From assembly GCA_028864885.1 (NCBI GenBank), contig JAGWLR010000032.1, positions 1-34,748 of the forward strand: DNA of 34,748 nt. The letters run 5' to 3'. This document shows positions 1-7,356 of the stretch, piece after piece. Origin of the DNA: Burkholderiales bacterium (GTDB lineage: Bacteria; Pseudomonadota; Gammaproteobacteria; Burkholderiales; Burkholderiaceae_C). The position numbers and the translations under genes are program-made. Within the stretch, counting starts at the first letter, position 1. Each line of letters opens with the position of its first letter. The notes beneath the pieces were generated by a model. It saw only the letters and a list, made by a program, of their open reading frames with translations, made no database searches and was not told where the DNA came from.

Positions 1-12
1 GCTTGCCCCCGA

Positions 13-59
13 TGGCCACTTCAAATTCCCCCACCTGTGGCCACCCCAAATTCCCCCAG
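13..59. repeat. Left terminal repeats of the IS21 element
   Basis: Two direct copies of a 22-base unit (TGGCCACTTCAAATTCCCCC at 13-32 with two further bases, and TGGCCACCCCAAATTCCCCC at 38-57 with two further bases) lie 25 bases apart. They match the inverted pair at the other end of the element. Confidence 0.85.
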
Positions 60-73
60 GCAAGACGCTTGGA

Positions 74-847
74 TTATGAGGGTTCAGGCGTGATGGCCAG
101 ACGTGCGGCGGCCTCTTTGAGCCTGTAGCTCTTGCCCTCGAACTCCAGCATGGCGCAGCGGTGCATGAGTCGGTCCAGGATGGTGGTGGCCATGGTGGCA
201 TCACCCAGGTATCGGCCCCAGTCCTGCACGACACGGTTGGAGGTGATGACGATGGATCGGCGCAGCTTGTAGCGCTGGTGCACCAGGGCCTGCAGCAGTT
301 CGGCAGCGTGCTCACTGATGCGCCGCGCCAGGAACAGGTCATCAAGCACCAGCAGGTCGGCAGCGACCCAGCCTTTGAGCAGGCGTGCTCGCTCATCGGC
401 GTCGGCCAGGGCGTAGCGCGCGAACTCGCTGTCGGCTTCGACATAGGCCACGTCGTGGCCCTGCAAGGTGGCCTGGTAGGCGACTGCTTTTGCGATGTGG
501 CTCTTGCCGGTGCCGGGCTTGCCCACGATCAGGGCGTTGGCACCTTCGCTGAGGAACTTGAGGGTGTGCAGCTCGAAGCAGGCCGCACGCGGCAGCTTGG
601 GGTTGAAGCGCCAGTCGAAGTCGGCCAAGGCGGGCTTCTCATCCAGCCCGGAGAGCTTGAAGCGGCGCGCCATCAGGCGGCTGTGGCGCCGGTCGAGTTC
701 GTCCTGCAGCAGGGCCGAGAAAGTGTCCAGGAAGGGCTCCTGGGCGGCCTGGGCCTGCATGAGGCGGGTGTGCAGGGTCTCGGCCATGCCGGACAGGCGC
801 AGCTTGCGCAGGGTGGTCTCAATGTCGTGGGTGGTCATGGCAGTCAT
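74..847 (-). CDS. istB: IS21 helper ATPase IstB
   Basis: This 257-residue AAA+ ATPase is the transposition helper of IS21 elements; it acts with IstA in target selection and strand transfer. A Walker A motif (GKPGTGKSH) and a Walker B motif (DLLVLDDLF) are visible, and the N-terminal helical region is of the usual IstB type. The ATG at 845-847 overlaps the istA stop codon as ATGA, which implies translational coupling, so I chose this start over the longer open frame running back into istA. A second in-frame ATG follows at 836-838. Length is normal for the family and the gene appears intact. Confidence 0.95.
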   Translation of the reverse strand: MTAMTTHDIETTLRKLRLSGMAETLHTRLMQAQAAQEPFLDTFSALLQDELDRRHSRLMARRFKLSGLDEKPALADFDWRFNPKLPRAACFELHTLKFLSEGANALIVGKPGTGKSHIAKAVAYQATLQGHDVAYVEADSEFARYALADADERARLLKGWVAADLLVLDDLFLARRISEHAAELLQALVHQRYKLRRSIVITSNRVVQDWGRYLGDATMATTILDRLMHRCAMLEFEGKSYRLKEAAARLAITPEPS

Positions 848-2439
848 GCGAAGAGGTCTCCTTGAGGTGTGGTGGTGGCAGCGGCTATGGCGAAGAGCTC
901 GCCGTATTCCTGCGGGTTGCGGATGAGCTCGTGCGCTTGCGTTGGGGTGGTTTGCTCGGCCTGTCCCGCTGCCGGGGCGGCATCGAGTTGGGCCAGGGCC
1001 TGGGCCACCAGGCGCTCTGTGATGGCCTTGACATGGCGGTAGCTGTGCACGCCCTCTTCGATGGCCTGTGCGCAAGCGGTGTTGACCATCTGGCGCGGGT
1101 AGCGGTCGGCCAGGTGCACGATGCCCCACAGCTTGCGCTGGCCCACGCGGCCTTCGATGGCAAACAGCATCTGGCACAGCCGGGCCGCGTCCACGCCGAT
1201 GGCATCGGCCTGCTTGAGGATGTGGCGTGTCTCGCGCGAAGGGTTGAAGACGCGCTCGTCCATGGGCAGCACGACGGTGCCAGGGCGTTCGGCCTTGGTG
1301 TGGGTGCGCAGCAAGGCCTGGGTCTGCAGGTCACGGATCTCCAGGCGGTGCTCGAAGATGCGCAACAGCACCTTGGTCCCGATGGCCGCCGGTCTGGCCG
1401 CGTAGCTGCAATGGGCCACACGCACGCAGCCGTCGTCGCACACGGTGCGCTGCTCGTCGCGGAAGTAGGCCATGGGCAGCGCCGGCAGGCTTTGCAGGTG
1501 GGGCAGCTCTTCTTCGAACATGGCCTGCACCTGGCGGCGCTCCGAGCCGTGGATGCGCGAAGCAGCCCACTTGGTCTCCCAGTGCTCCAGGTAGGCGTTC
1601 TGCTCTTCGATGGTCTCGAAGCGCTTGCCCTTGAGCGCCGTGGCCTGGGTATGGCCAATGGCGTTCTCGACGCTACCCTTGCGGTTGGGGTCACGCACGC
1701 GGGCAGGGTCGGCCACGACCTCGTAGTGCGCCAGGGTGGCGGCGTACACGGGGTTGAGCTCGGGCTCGTACAGATCGGGCTTGAGCACGCCCTCCTTGAG
1801 GTTGTCGAGCACCACGTAGCGGCATGAGCCACCGAAGTAGCGCCAGGCTTGTTCATGCAGTTCGGCCCACACCTGCTGGCTCGAGTTCCAGACCACGCGG
1901 CGGAAGCTGCGGCGCGAATACCGCAGCGTGGCCACGAACAGGCGGGGCTTGCGCCAGCGATCCGTGCCGGGCACGCGGGTGGGCGCGCCTTCGCCCCAGT
2001 CCACCTGCATCTCCTCGCCGGGCAGGAAGCTCAGGCGGTCGAACTGCTCGGGCTCGCGCACCCGGATGCGGGCCACGAAGCGCTTGACGGAGTTGTAGCG
2101 CCCGGCAAAGCTGTGGGCATCGACCAGATCCTGGTAGATGGCCGTGGCGTTGCGGCCCAGGCGCAGTTGCGCTTCGATGAAGGCGCGGTGGGGTTCGCAC
2201 AGGGAGGCACCGCCAGGGCTTTTGCCCCGTGTTGATGCCGGTGGCCGGGGTGGGGTAATTTGAACTGATGGGTCGGTGGCCACCCCGGGGGAATTTGACT
2301 GCTCGGCCAGCCACCTCTTGTGATAGCTCCTGACCGTTTTGCGGTCGATGCCTGTCAGGCGGGCGATCTCCCTCTGACTGGTCTTGCGCTCGAGCAGCGT
2401 GTAGACCGTGGCCCTTTGATTGGGTTTCAAGACATTCAC
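844..2439 (-). CDS. istA: IS21 transposase IstA
   Basis: This 531-residue DDE transposase catalyses cut-out and insertion of the element. The N-terminal helix-turn-helix (about residues 15-45, with SQREIARLTGIDRKTVRSYH) binds the ends. The catalytic core shows the acidic residues in QVDWGEG, VVLDNLKEG and KGSVENAIGH. It overlaps istB by four bases. The segment between the HTH and the core (about residues 46-70) is encoded by DNA resembling the element's own terminal repeats (2250-2309; see findings). The start at 2439 places the HTH at the usual distance from the N-terminus. No frameshift is seen. Confidence 0.95.
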   Translation of the reverse strand: MNVLKPNQRATVYTLLERKTSQREIARLTGIDRKTVRSYHKRWLAEQSNSPGVATDPSVQITPPRPPASTRGKSPGGASLCEPHRAFIEAQLRLGRNATAIYQDLVDAHSFAGRYNSVKRFVARIRVREPEQFDRLSFLPGEEMQVDWGEGAPTRVPGTDRWRKPRLFVATLRYSRRSFRRVVWNSSQQVWAELHEQAWRYFGGSCRYVVLDNLKEGVLKPDLYEPELNPVYAATLAHYEVVADPARVRDPNRKGSVENAIGHTQATALKGKRFETIEEQNAYLEHWETKWAASRIHGSERRQVQAMFEEELPHLQSLPALPMAYFRDEQRTVCDDGCVRVAHCSYAARPAAIGTKVLLRIFEHRLEIRDLQTQALLRTHTKAERPGTVVLPMDERVFNPSRETRHILKQADAIGVDAARLCQMLFAIEGRVGQRKLWGIVHLADRYPRQMVNTACAQAIEEGVHSYRHVKAITERLVAQALAQLDAAPAAGQAEQTTPTQAHELIRNPQEYGELFAIAAATTTPQGDLFA

Positions 2440-2532
2440 TCCTTGGCCTTCCCTCGGGGAAGACCGGACTTCAATGTCCTGCCGCAGGTGCCAGCTACGC
2501 CAGCGTTTACCCCCTGACCCCGATCAACTCAG

Positions 2533-2578
2533 GTGGGGGAGTTTGAGGTGGCCATGAGTGGGGGAATTTGGGTGGCCG
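2533..2578. repeat. Right terminal repeats of the IS21 element
   Basis: Two direct copies of a roughly 21-base unit (GTGGGGGAGTTTGAGGTGG at 2533-2551 and GTGGGGGAATTTGGGTGGCC at 2558-2577) lie 25 bases apart. They are inverted relative to the pair at 13-59. Confidence 0.85.
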
Positions 2579-2653
2579 CCGGGGTCTTGGCGAGGGAGGG
2601 ATTTTGATGGTGATTGACCCATGGGAATTCTTTCCTTCTGAACGGTGTGTGGT

Positions 2654-3742
2654 TCACATCGCGCGAGATGACATGTCCTGATGAAAGCTCAGAGCGCGTT
2701 CATTCAGATGTGTGATCAGGCTCAACTGGGAAAGAAGGATGTCGACTGCCTTTTCCAGTTGATGCCCGCCAGACAGCGCCCGAATAGCGTGTGGCGAGGT
2801 GAAGCGGATCACCAAGTCATTCGAGCTTGCTGTGCATCCACCGATGTCTTTGCCTGCGCCAAAGCTGACGCTTCTGACCAGCGATGGCGGAGGTGCCCAA
2901 GTCAGCGGAGTGGATGGAGACATCCTTGCAGGGAGCTGATAGGTCTCGATATCCAGCACCTTCATTCGCAAGGTGAGAACTTCAAGCTCCAGCGCGCGAT
3001 GGCTTTTGTGTCTACGCTCGGTCATACAGAAGACGCCACACCCAAAGGTCTTGAAACCACGCAGCACGACCGCGGCTTGAGATCTGGCTTGATCGGTGTG
3101 CCCAACCACTTCAACCGTGAGAGATTGGGCGACCCTCATCAGCAGGCGGCTGACCGATTGAGCCACTTGAAGCTGACGGACCGAGATGGACTCATCACAG
3201 ATCGCTGGTGATTTGGATTGCTCTGCCAGCGAGGCGTGCAAAGCAAGCGATTCCAAAAGGAACCCAACGGATTGGGACGAGTTCGGGGCTTCCAGGATCA
3301 GCTGGGTCGCCAAGGGCAGGGCGGACATCGCGAACCATTCGGTGTCGCCATCGTGACGGCGTCGGATGTCTGGATTGAGCCGATGCGGGCTCAACGCCTT
3401 GTGCAACATGCACTCCAGTTCGCGTGCCCGCTTGAGGCAATCGAGCCGCACAACGAGCGAGCGGCTGACATCCACCTCGCCTGCCTCTTCAAGCTGCGAC
3501 AGACGCACGATTGGCTCGATGCTGATGCCGATCTTCAGGCGGGGTTCGACCTTGTGTACAAACAGGTACAAGAAGCAGGCCTGCGTGGTTTGACGAATGC
3601 TGTGCCGTGACCAAGGTTTCGCGAGCCTCGGCTTCTTGCCTCGGCGGTTCGGTTGTTGCTCTTGCGCAGGGTTCTGTTCGAGCGTGATCGAATGGGGGGC
3701 CGGGCAGCGAACAATCCCGTCATGAGGAAGTGCCGTGTTCAT
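2654..3742 (-). CDS. GIY-YIG/T5orf172-like domain protein
   Basis: The product is 362 residues. Residues about 57-122 resemble the T5orf172/MUG113 branch of the GIY-YIG nuclease fold: an aromatic strand (FLYLFVH), a KIGIS strand in the YIG position, PIVRL with the conserved arginine, and RELECMLHKAL with the glutamate and a helix. A TEWFAM motif follows, as often seen at the end of this domain. The remaining 230 residues have no recognisable domain. The ATG at 3740-3742 overlaps the stop of the upstream gene (ATGA), so the two are probably co-translated; an alternative upstream start at 3790 is less likely. It is the third gene downstream of the integrase. DNA-cleaving activity is possible by family but unproven here. 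Confidence 0.6.
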   Translation of the reverse strand: MNTALPHDGIVRCPAPHSITLEQNPAQEQQPNRRGKKPRLAKPWSRHSIRQTTQACFLYLFVHKVEPRLKIGISIEPIVRLSQLEEAGEVDVSRSLVVRLDCLKRARELECMLHKALSPHRLNPDIRRRHDGDTEWFAMSALPLATQLILEAPNSSQSVGFLLESLALHASLAEQSKSPAICDESISVRQLQVAQSVSRLLMRVAQSLTVEVVGHTDQARSQAAVVLRGFKTFGCGVFCMTERRHKSHRALELEVLTLRMKVLDIETYQLPARMSPSTPLTWAPPPSLVRSVSFGAGKDIGGCTASSNDLVIRFTSPHAIRALSGGHQLEKAVDILLSQLSLITHLNERALSFHQDMSSRAM

Positions 3743-4191
3743 TGCACACCTCCCCTGTTCATCAGGGCCTGGTTGAGAGCGTGCCCGCACAGCTTGGCCA
3801 GCAAGGCAGGCGCTTCTTCCAGAGAGAGATCACGGCGCGAGTGTTGCCAAGGCTTGTCTTCAGGCTCCAGTGGAACGCGCTGCTGCAAGACGTCGACGAC
3901 GGATGCCAGCGGGAAGGCGACGATGGTCACCAACTGGGGTTGCTCCAATGACCAGAGTGACACGTCAATACGGACTTGGTCCGTGTCGTTTTGATCCAAA
4001 GGCACGCACACAACCCAGTTGTGAGAGTTCGCCACCGAGATACCTTGGGCTTTCATGTGGGCATGCATTCGTCGAAAAAGGGCAGATTGCTGGCCTCGAC
4101 GCGTGTTCGGTTGAAACCCCAACCGGAGGATGATGGTCTGTACTTGGGGTCGATTTGGTGCGACCTGGTTCGTTGAGCTCTTGGCTTTCAT
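3739..4191 (-). CDS. Hypothetical protein of the integrative element
   Basis: I do not recognise this 150-residue protein. It is mixed alpha/beta in appearance, with a strand-rich middle (NWVVCVPLDQ, RIDVSLWSLEQPQLVTIVAF) and a helical C-terminus; there is no signal peptide or membrane segment. I chose the ATG at 4189-4191, although the frame is open to 4314, because the region upstream carries a palindrome and a decamer repeat array that look regulatory. Its stop codon overlaps the start of the GIY-YIG-like gene, so they likely act together. The longer start would give 191 residues. Confidence 0.6.
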   Translation of the reverse strand: MKAKSSTNQVAPNRPQVQTIILRLGFQPNTRRGQQSALFRRMHAHMKAQGISVANSHNWVVCVPLDQNDTDQVRIDVSLWSLEQPQLVTIVAFPLASVVDVLQQRVPLEPEDKPWQHSRRDLSLEEAPALLAKLCGHALNQALMNRGGVQ

Positions 4192-4234
4192 GGAGATGAG
4201 TTCCGATGTTTTGAGGCGGACCGATCCCCTCGCA

Positions 4235-4259
4235 AGTTCTCTTTTTGAAATCGAGAACT
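4235..4259. promoter_or_regulatory. Inverted repeat upstream of the hypothetical gene
   Basis: AGTTCTC (4235-4241) and GAGAACT (4253-4259) form perfect 7-base arms around an 11-base spacer, 44 bases before the chosen start at 4191. The 18-base centre-to-centre distance is near two helical turns. There is no T-tract on either side, so an operator is more likely than a terminator. The function is inferred. Confidence 0.4.
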
Positions 4260-4310
4260 CAGCGATCTGTGGGGATCGACGGTGAATGGGCCACGGCCTG
4301 ACGGCGTCGG

Positions 4311-4370
4311 CCATGGGCCGAAATGGGTCGACATATGCCGACGTGGGCCGAGCTAGATCGGAATGGGTGG
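4311..4370. repeat. Six degenerate tandem 10-base repeats
   Basis: Six consecutive decamers end mostly in GGGYCG or a variant: CCATGGGCCG, AAATGGGTCG, ACATATGCCG, ACGTGGGCCG, AGCTAGATCG and GAATGGGTGG. They occupy the 250-base gap between two minus-strand genes of the integrative element. A period close to one helical turn fits a cooperative protein-binding array, either an operator or iteron-like. Confidence 0.5.
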
Positions 4371-4441
4371 ACCGCGGATGAGGGAACAGTCCGGGCCACC
4401 TTCCCAGGTGAGCAGAGATGAGACGTGCATCTGTCCCCTAC

Positions 4442-5038
4442 TCATTCGGCGTCCGTGGCGAGCGGATCGTCGCGATGGGTGGAGATCCCTCTGGCTTTCT
4501 GGATGGATTCGCGAATGTCTTGCCAGGAATCCGGGCGCAAGCCGGTAAGGTGGGCAGGGCGATTCAATCGGGCAAGTTCATGGGGCTGGGCCTGTCGCTT
4601 GTGGATCAATTCGAACGCGGCCTGGAGCGCGTGTCGTTCATGCGCGTGGTGGGTCTCTACCAGCTGAAGCAGAACCTCAAGCTGTTCTTGGCAGGAGAGC
4701 TGCTCCCACCCGCGAACCCGATAGGACTGACTGTTGACACCGTGAACTGCGCCAGGTGGCTGGGTGATGCTGGCCAGCTTGAAGTCGTGGCTGGCATGTC
4801 GGCGCTGCAAGATGGCGTTGACGAGGATGCCCTCAATCGGTGGGACGTCGATGGCGCGTGCGACAGCGAAGGCCGTGATGGGCAAGATCAGATTAGGTGG
4901 CAGGCTGCTGCCTTTCTCAGACGTGATCGGATCAAGATCGACGCGGGTGCAATTGGAAGAGATCACCCAGTTGTACGCCAGTGCATCAATGCACAGCAGC
5001 AGGGGAGGGGACGTGAGATTGGATTTGGGATCATTCAT
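4442..5038 (-). CDS. Hypothetical protein next to the integrase
   Basis: I do not recognise this 198-residue protein. The N-terminal half is hydrophobic and strand-like without a clear transmembrane segment (PPLLLCIDALAYNWVISSN, NLILPITAFAVARAIDVPP). Residues about 115-185 are predicted helical and rich in Gln, His and Glu (QEQLEVLLQLVETHHAHERH). The ATG at 5036-5038 is preceded by AAAGG at a suitable distance. It is the first gene downstream of the integrase on the same strand, 152 bases away, and probably belongs to the same mobile unit. Confidence 0.6.
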   Translation of the reverse strand: MNDPKSNLTSPPLLLCIDALAYNWVISSNCTRVDLDPITSEKGSSLPPNLILPITAFAVARAIDVPPIEGILVNAILQRRHASHDFKLASITQPPGAVHGVNSQSYRVRGWEQLSCQEQLEVLLQLVETHHAHERHALQAAFELIHKRQAQPHELARLNRPAHLTGLRPDSWQDIRESIQKARGISTHRDDPLATDAE

Positions 5039-5152
5039 GGCATGCCTTTCTGGGCAAAGGGTTGAGTTCCTCCCTGCCGACCTGAAAATCCTTTCAGTGG
5101 CATGTCGATTGGCTTGTGGGCCAGTCAGCGGGAGGGCTTACTCAGCAGTTTG

Positions 5153-5185
5153 CAAAAGTGACTTCGGATAAAAAGCCCACTTTTG
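5153..5185. promoter_or_regulatory. 8-base inverted repeat between the integrase and the next gene
   Basis: CAAAAGTG (5153-5160) and CACTTTTG (5178-5185) are perfect 8-base inverted arms with a 17-base spacer, immediately after the integrase stop codon. It may be a protein-binding site, part of the attachment region, or a weak terminator. The sequence does not decide between these. Confidence 0.35.
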
Positions 5186-5190
5186 ACAAC

Positions 5191-6576
5191 TCAGATCGCG
5201 GTGTGTGTTGCGGCGAACGAGTTGGTTTTGAAACCGCCTAGCGCGACAAAAAGGGGCGGGCCATGGCCGTCTTGGTGACGGTTGGTGTGAGGGGCTGTCG
5301 TCGATGGATGACTTGGGATCGCTCTCCGATCATGGTCCGATGCCGGCGCAGACAATGTGATGTCGCCGCTGGCAAACCGGCTGGACAAAAGCCGATCGAT
5401 CGCCGAGCCGTCCTGCCGGGTGATGTTGGGCACATAGCGGCTGTACACCCGAAACAGCATCTCGGTGCTGCCGTGGCCGAGCTGGCGCGCGATCCACTCC
5501 GGAGATTCGCCTGAGGCAAGCCACAACGTGGCCGCCGTGTGCCGCATCTGGTACGGGCGTCGCATCTCCATGCCGGCGTGACGCAGCAGTGGATACCAGA
5601 CCCGGTCCGTGAAGTTCTTGTTATCCAGCGGCTTACCCTGTCTGTTGCAGAACACGTATTCAGACAGGTGTGCGGTCGCAGCGTGCATCCGCATCAGTGC
5701 TTCGAAGACGGGCTGACTCATCTGAATGTCGCGCTGGGACGAGTCGGTCTTGGTGTACTCGTCTTCCCCCAGAACCTGCGTCTCGCGAATCAGGATCTGA
5801 CGGCGCTCAAAGTCCACGTATTTCCACTTCAGGCCGTGGGCTTCACCCGTTCGCATTCCCGTGAAGATCCGAATCACCAGATAGTCCTTGAAATCTGGGC
5901 GACAGACTGCGAGCAGCTTTTGCACCTCAGTCAAAGAGAACGGGTGCACATCGGTCTTCCGGATCTTCAGAGGCTTGTAGTTCGCCAAGGGATTCGTAAA
6001 GCCGTGGCGGTCCGCCGCATCTTCGAGGATGCGTCGCAGAGGGCCCAGGATTCCGTTGATCCGCTTGTTCGACAAAGTCGATTTGCCGCTGCGACCAGGC
6101 AGTGACGCCAACTGATTGCGAAAGGCCATGATGTCCTCTCGCGTGATGTCACCGATGGGTTTGTCCTGGAAGTACCGAATCAAATGGTTGTCGATCGTGG
6201 ACTGAAGCGTCCTGAGATGTGATCGACGCCATTCGATTTGATGCTCCAGTACCCATTGCTCGACGAACGTGCGAAAGGACGGCGTCGTAGTACTCGCCGG
6301 CAGCTCGCGTTTGAACGGAGCAGCAACGATTGGAGAACTCATCTGATGCAACGCCTGTGCTTCTAGTTCTTGAACGCGAGATGAAGTTGGAAACGCTTTG
6401 GCGTAGTCAAAGGTTCCTTGTTTGATCTCTTGCTCGATCCCCAAGAGCAACTTTTCCAGTCGCTTTCGGTTTGCGGGCGTTTCGGGCAGGAGCGTTTGCT
6501 CCCGGCACCGCTGGCCTTGATACCGGAAGTCCAAGAATAGGAGACCGGTTTCCTTTCGAGAACGCACACTACCCAT
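5191..6576 (-). CDS. Tyrosine-type site-specific integrase
   Basis: This 461-residue tyrosine recombinase integrates and excises a mobile element. Residues 1-65 look like an arm-type DNA-binding domain (DUF3596-like: GSVRSRKETGLLFLDFRYQG). About 100-200 is the SAM-like core-binding domain, and 210-390 the catalytic domain. Visible catalytic residues are Arg242 (GMRTGEA), Lys276 (YTKTDSS), Arg345 (YQMRHTAAT), His368 (LGHGS) and the nucleophile Tyr378 (RVYSRY). The first histidine of HxxR is replaced by tyrosine (YQMR). I chose the ATG at 6574-6576 because GGAGGT lies seven bases upstream (6584-6589). The start lies inside the end of the excisionase-like gene, implying coupling. Confidence 0.9.
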   Translation of the reverse strand: MGSVRSRKETGLLFLDFRYQGQRCREQTLLPETPANRKRLEKLLLGIEQEIKQGTFDYAKAFPTSSRVQELEAQALHQMSSPIVAAPFKRELPASTTTPSFRTFVEQWVLEHQIEWRRSHLRTLQSTIDNHLIRYFQDKPIGDITREDIMAFRNQLASLPGRSGKSTLSNKRINGILGPLRRILEDAADRHGFTNPLANYKPLKIRKTDVHPFSLTEVQKLLAVCRPDFKDYLVIRIFTGMRTGEAHGLKWKYVDFERRQILIRETQVLGEDEYTKTDSSQRDIQMSQPVFEALMRMHAATAHLSEYVFCNRQGKPLDNKNFTDRVWYPLLRHAGMEMRRPYQMRHTAATLWLASGESPEWIARQLGHGSTEMLFRVYSRYVPNITRQDGSAIDRLLSSRFASGDITLSAPASDHDRRAIPSHPSTTAPHTNRHQDGHGPPLFVALGGFKTNSFAATHTAI

Positions 6577-6808
6577 GGAGTACACCTCCATTGGCCATCG
6601 GAATCGGGAGGCTGCTTTCGCGGCTCTTTGATCCCATGTCCTCGGCAATCTGCTCCCAAACGTAGAGGATCTTCCTGCCGCCGAATGGACGGATGTAGTG
6701 AACCCCCTCCAAAAGAACGCTGTCTTTCAGACGTTCGCGTATGGTCCGTTGGTCATATTTGATCCTGGCCGAAAGCTCTTCGGTCGTGAGATAAGTTGGC
6801 CCTGCCAC
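6569..6808 (-). CDS. Excisionase-like small DNA-binding protein
   Basis: This 79-residue protein has a predicted winged-helix or HTH fold (YLTTEELSARIKYDQRTIRE, then a VHYIRPFGGRKILYVWEQI wing). It resembles the small proteins commonly encoded just upstream of integrases, which act as directionality factors or regulators. It starts with GTG at 6806-6808, with GAGAGGTG a few bases upstream (6813-6820). Its 3' end overlaps the integrase start by eight bases and contains the integrase ribosome-binding site. Assignment as an excisionase rests on size, fold and context. Confidence 0.75.
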   Translation of the reverse strand: MAGPTYLTTEELSARIKYDQRTIRERLKDSVLLEGVHYIRPFGGRKILYVWEQIAEDMGSKSRESSLPIPMANGGVLHG

Positions 6809-6841
6809 TGTTCACCTCTCGGAAAAGTTGAGACAATCCAA

Positions 6842-6943
6842 GATGACAGAACTTCTTTCCAAACGTCGTTTTGTCATCCTGAATGGCATTATGACCATTT
6901 AAATGACATTTGCAATAGCTTTTTGTCGTTCTGGGTGACATTT
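6842..6943. promoter_or_regulatory. Operator-rich divergent control region
   Basis: This AT-rich region lies between the leftward xis-like gene and the rightward HTH gene. GATGACAGAAC (6842-6852) and GTTTTGTCATC (6868-6878) form an inverted pair matching at 10 of 11 positions. CATTTAAATGACATTT (6896-6911) contains two overlapping palindromes. TGACATTT is directly repeated at 6904-6911 and 6936-6943, 32 bases apart. Repeated TGACA/TGTCA motifs suggest binding sites for the neighbouring repressor, as in phage-like immunity regions. Which protein binds is inferred. Confidence 0.55.
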
Positions 6944-6959
6944 TTTTCTTCAGGCCAAC

Positions 6960-7163
6960 ATGATCAAGTGCCACCTGTCCCGTCTTATGGGGGAGCGCAA
7001 GCTCAAAATTGCTGATGTCGCGAAGGCAACCGGCTTGCATCGCAACACCGTAACGTTGCTGTATCAAGAGTCCGCTGCTCGTGTAGAGCTGGAGGCGCTC
7101 GATGCACTGTGCAAGTTCTTCGGAGTTGGAGTCTCCGAGCTACTCGAGTACATCGAGGATTGA
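6960..7163 (+). CDS. Small XRE/Cro-type HTH regulator
   Basis: The 67-residue product is almost entirely a Cro/CI-type helix-turn-helix. Helix 2 to helix 3 is IADVAKATGLHRNTVTLLYQ and the C-terminal helix is ALDALCKFFGVGVSELLEYI. Proteins of this type are small repressors of mobile elements or the antitoxin half of toxin-antitoxin pairs. It is transcribed divergently from the xis-int genes across an operator-rich spacer, so it probably represses them, itself, or both. The ATG at 6960 has only a weak CAGG upstream. Base composition is lower in GC than the core genes, consistent with acquired DNA. Confidence 0.8.
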   Translation: MIKCHLSRLMGERKLKIADVAKATGLHRNTVTLLYQESAARVELEALDALCKFFGVGVSELLEYIED

Positions 7164-7356
7164 TCAGGCTTGTACTTGAGGGCCCCGTTTAGGCTGAAGG
7201 AAGTCATTCGCGGGCGACGGCCTGGGAGGCTACTCCGGTCATAACCCGGCATTCGCCGCATAACCGCGACACCTGAGGGATCGAGCATCCGATAGCCAAT
7301 TGATGGCGGCGTAAGCATAGATACTTGTTGCCATTGCGCAGAACAGGAAGCGTTCT

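Larger units (their letters stand above)
4..2587 (-). mobile_element. IS21-family insertion sequence
   Basis: The element carries istA and istB in the usual order, read from right to left, between inverted terminal regions. Each terminus contains two tandem copies of a unit of the form TGGCCAC-(C/T)-CAAATTCCCCCA: at 13-34 and 38-59 on the left, and inverted at 2533-2554 and 2558-2578 on the right. Multiple terminal repeats of about 20 bases are typical of IS21 elements, where they bind the transposase. The exact outer ends are uncertain because the left terminus lies at the window edge, so a target-site duplication cannot be checked. Both genes are intact, so the copy could be active. I did not assign a named IS. 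Confidence 0.9.

Noticed and set aside
161-865. Plus-strand frame opposite istB
   Set aside because: Shadow of istB; no recognisable features.
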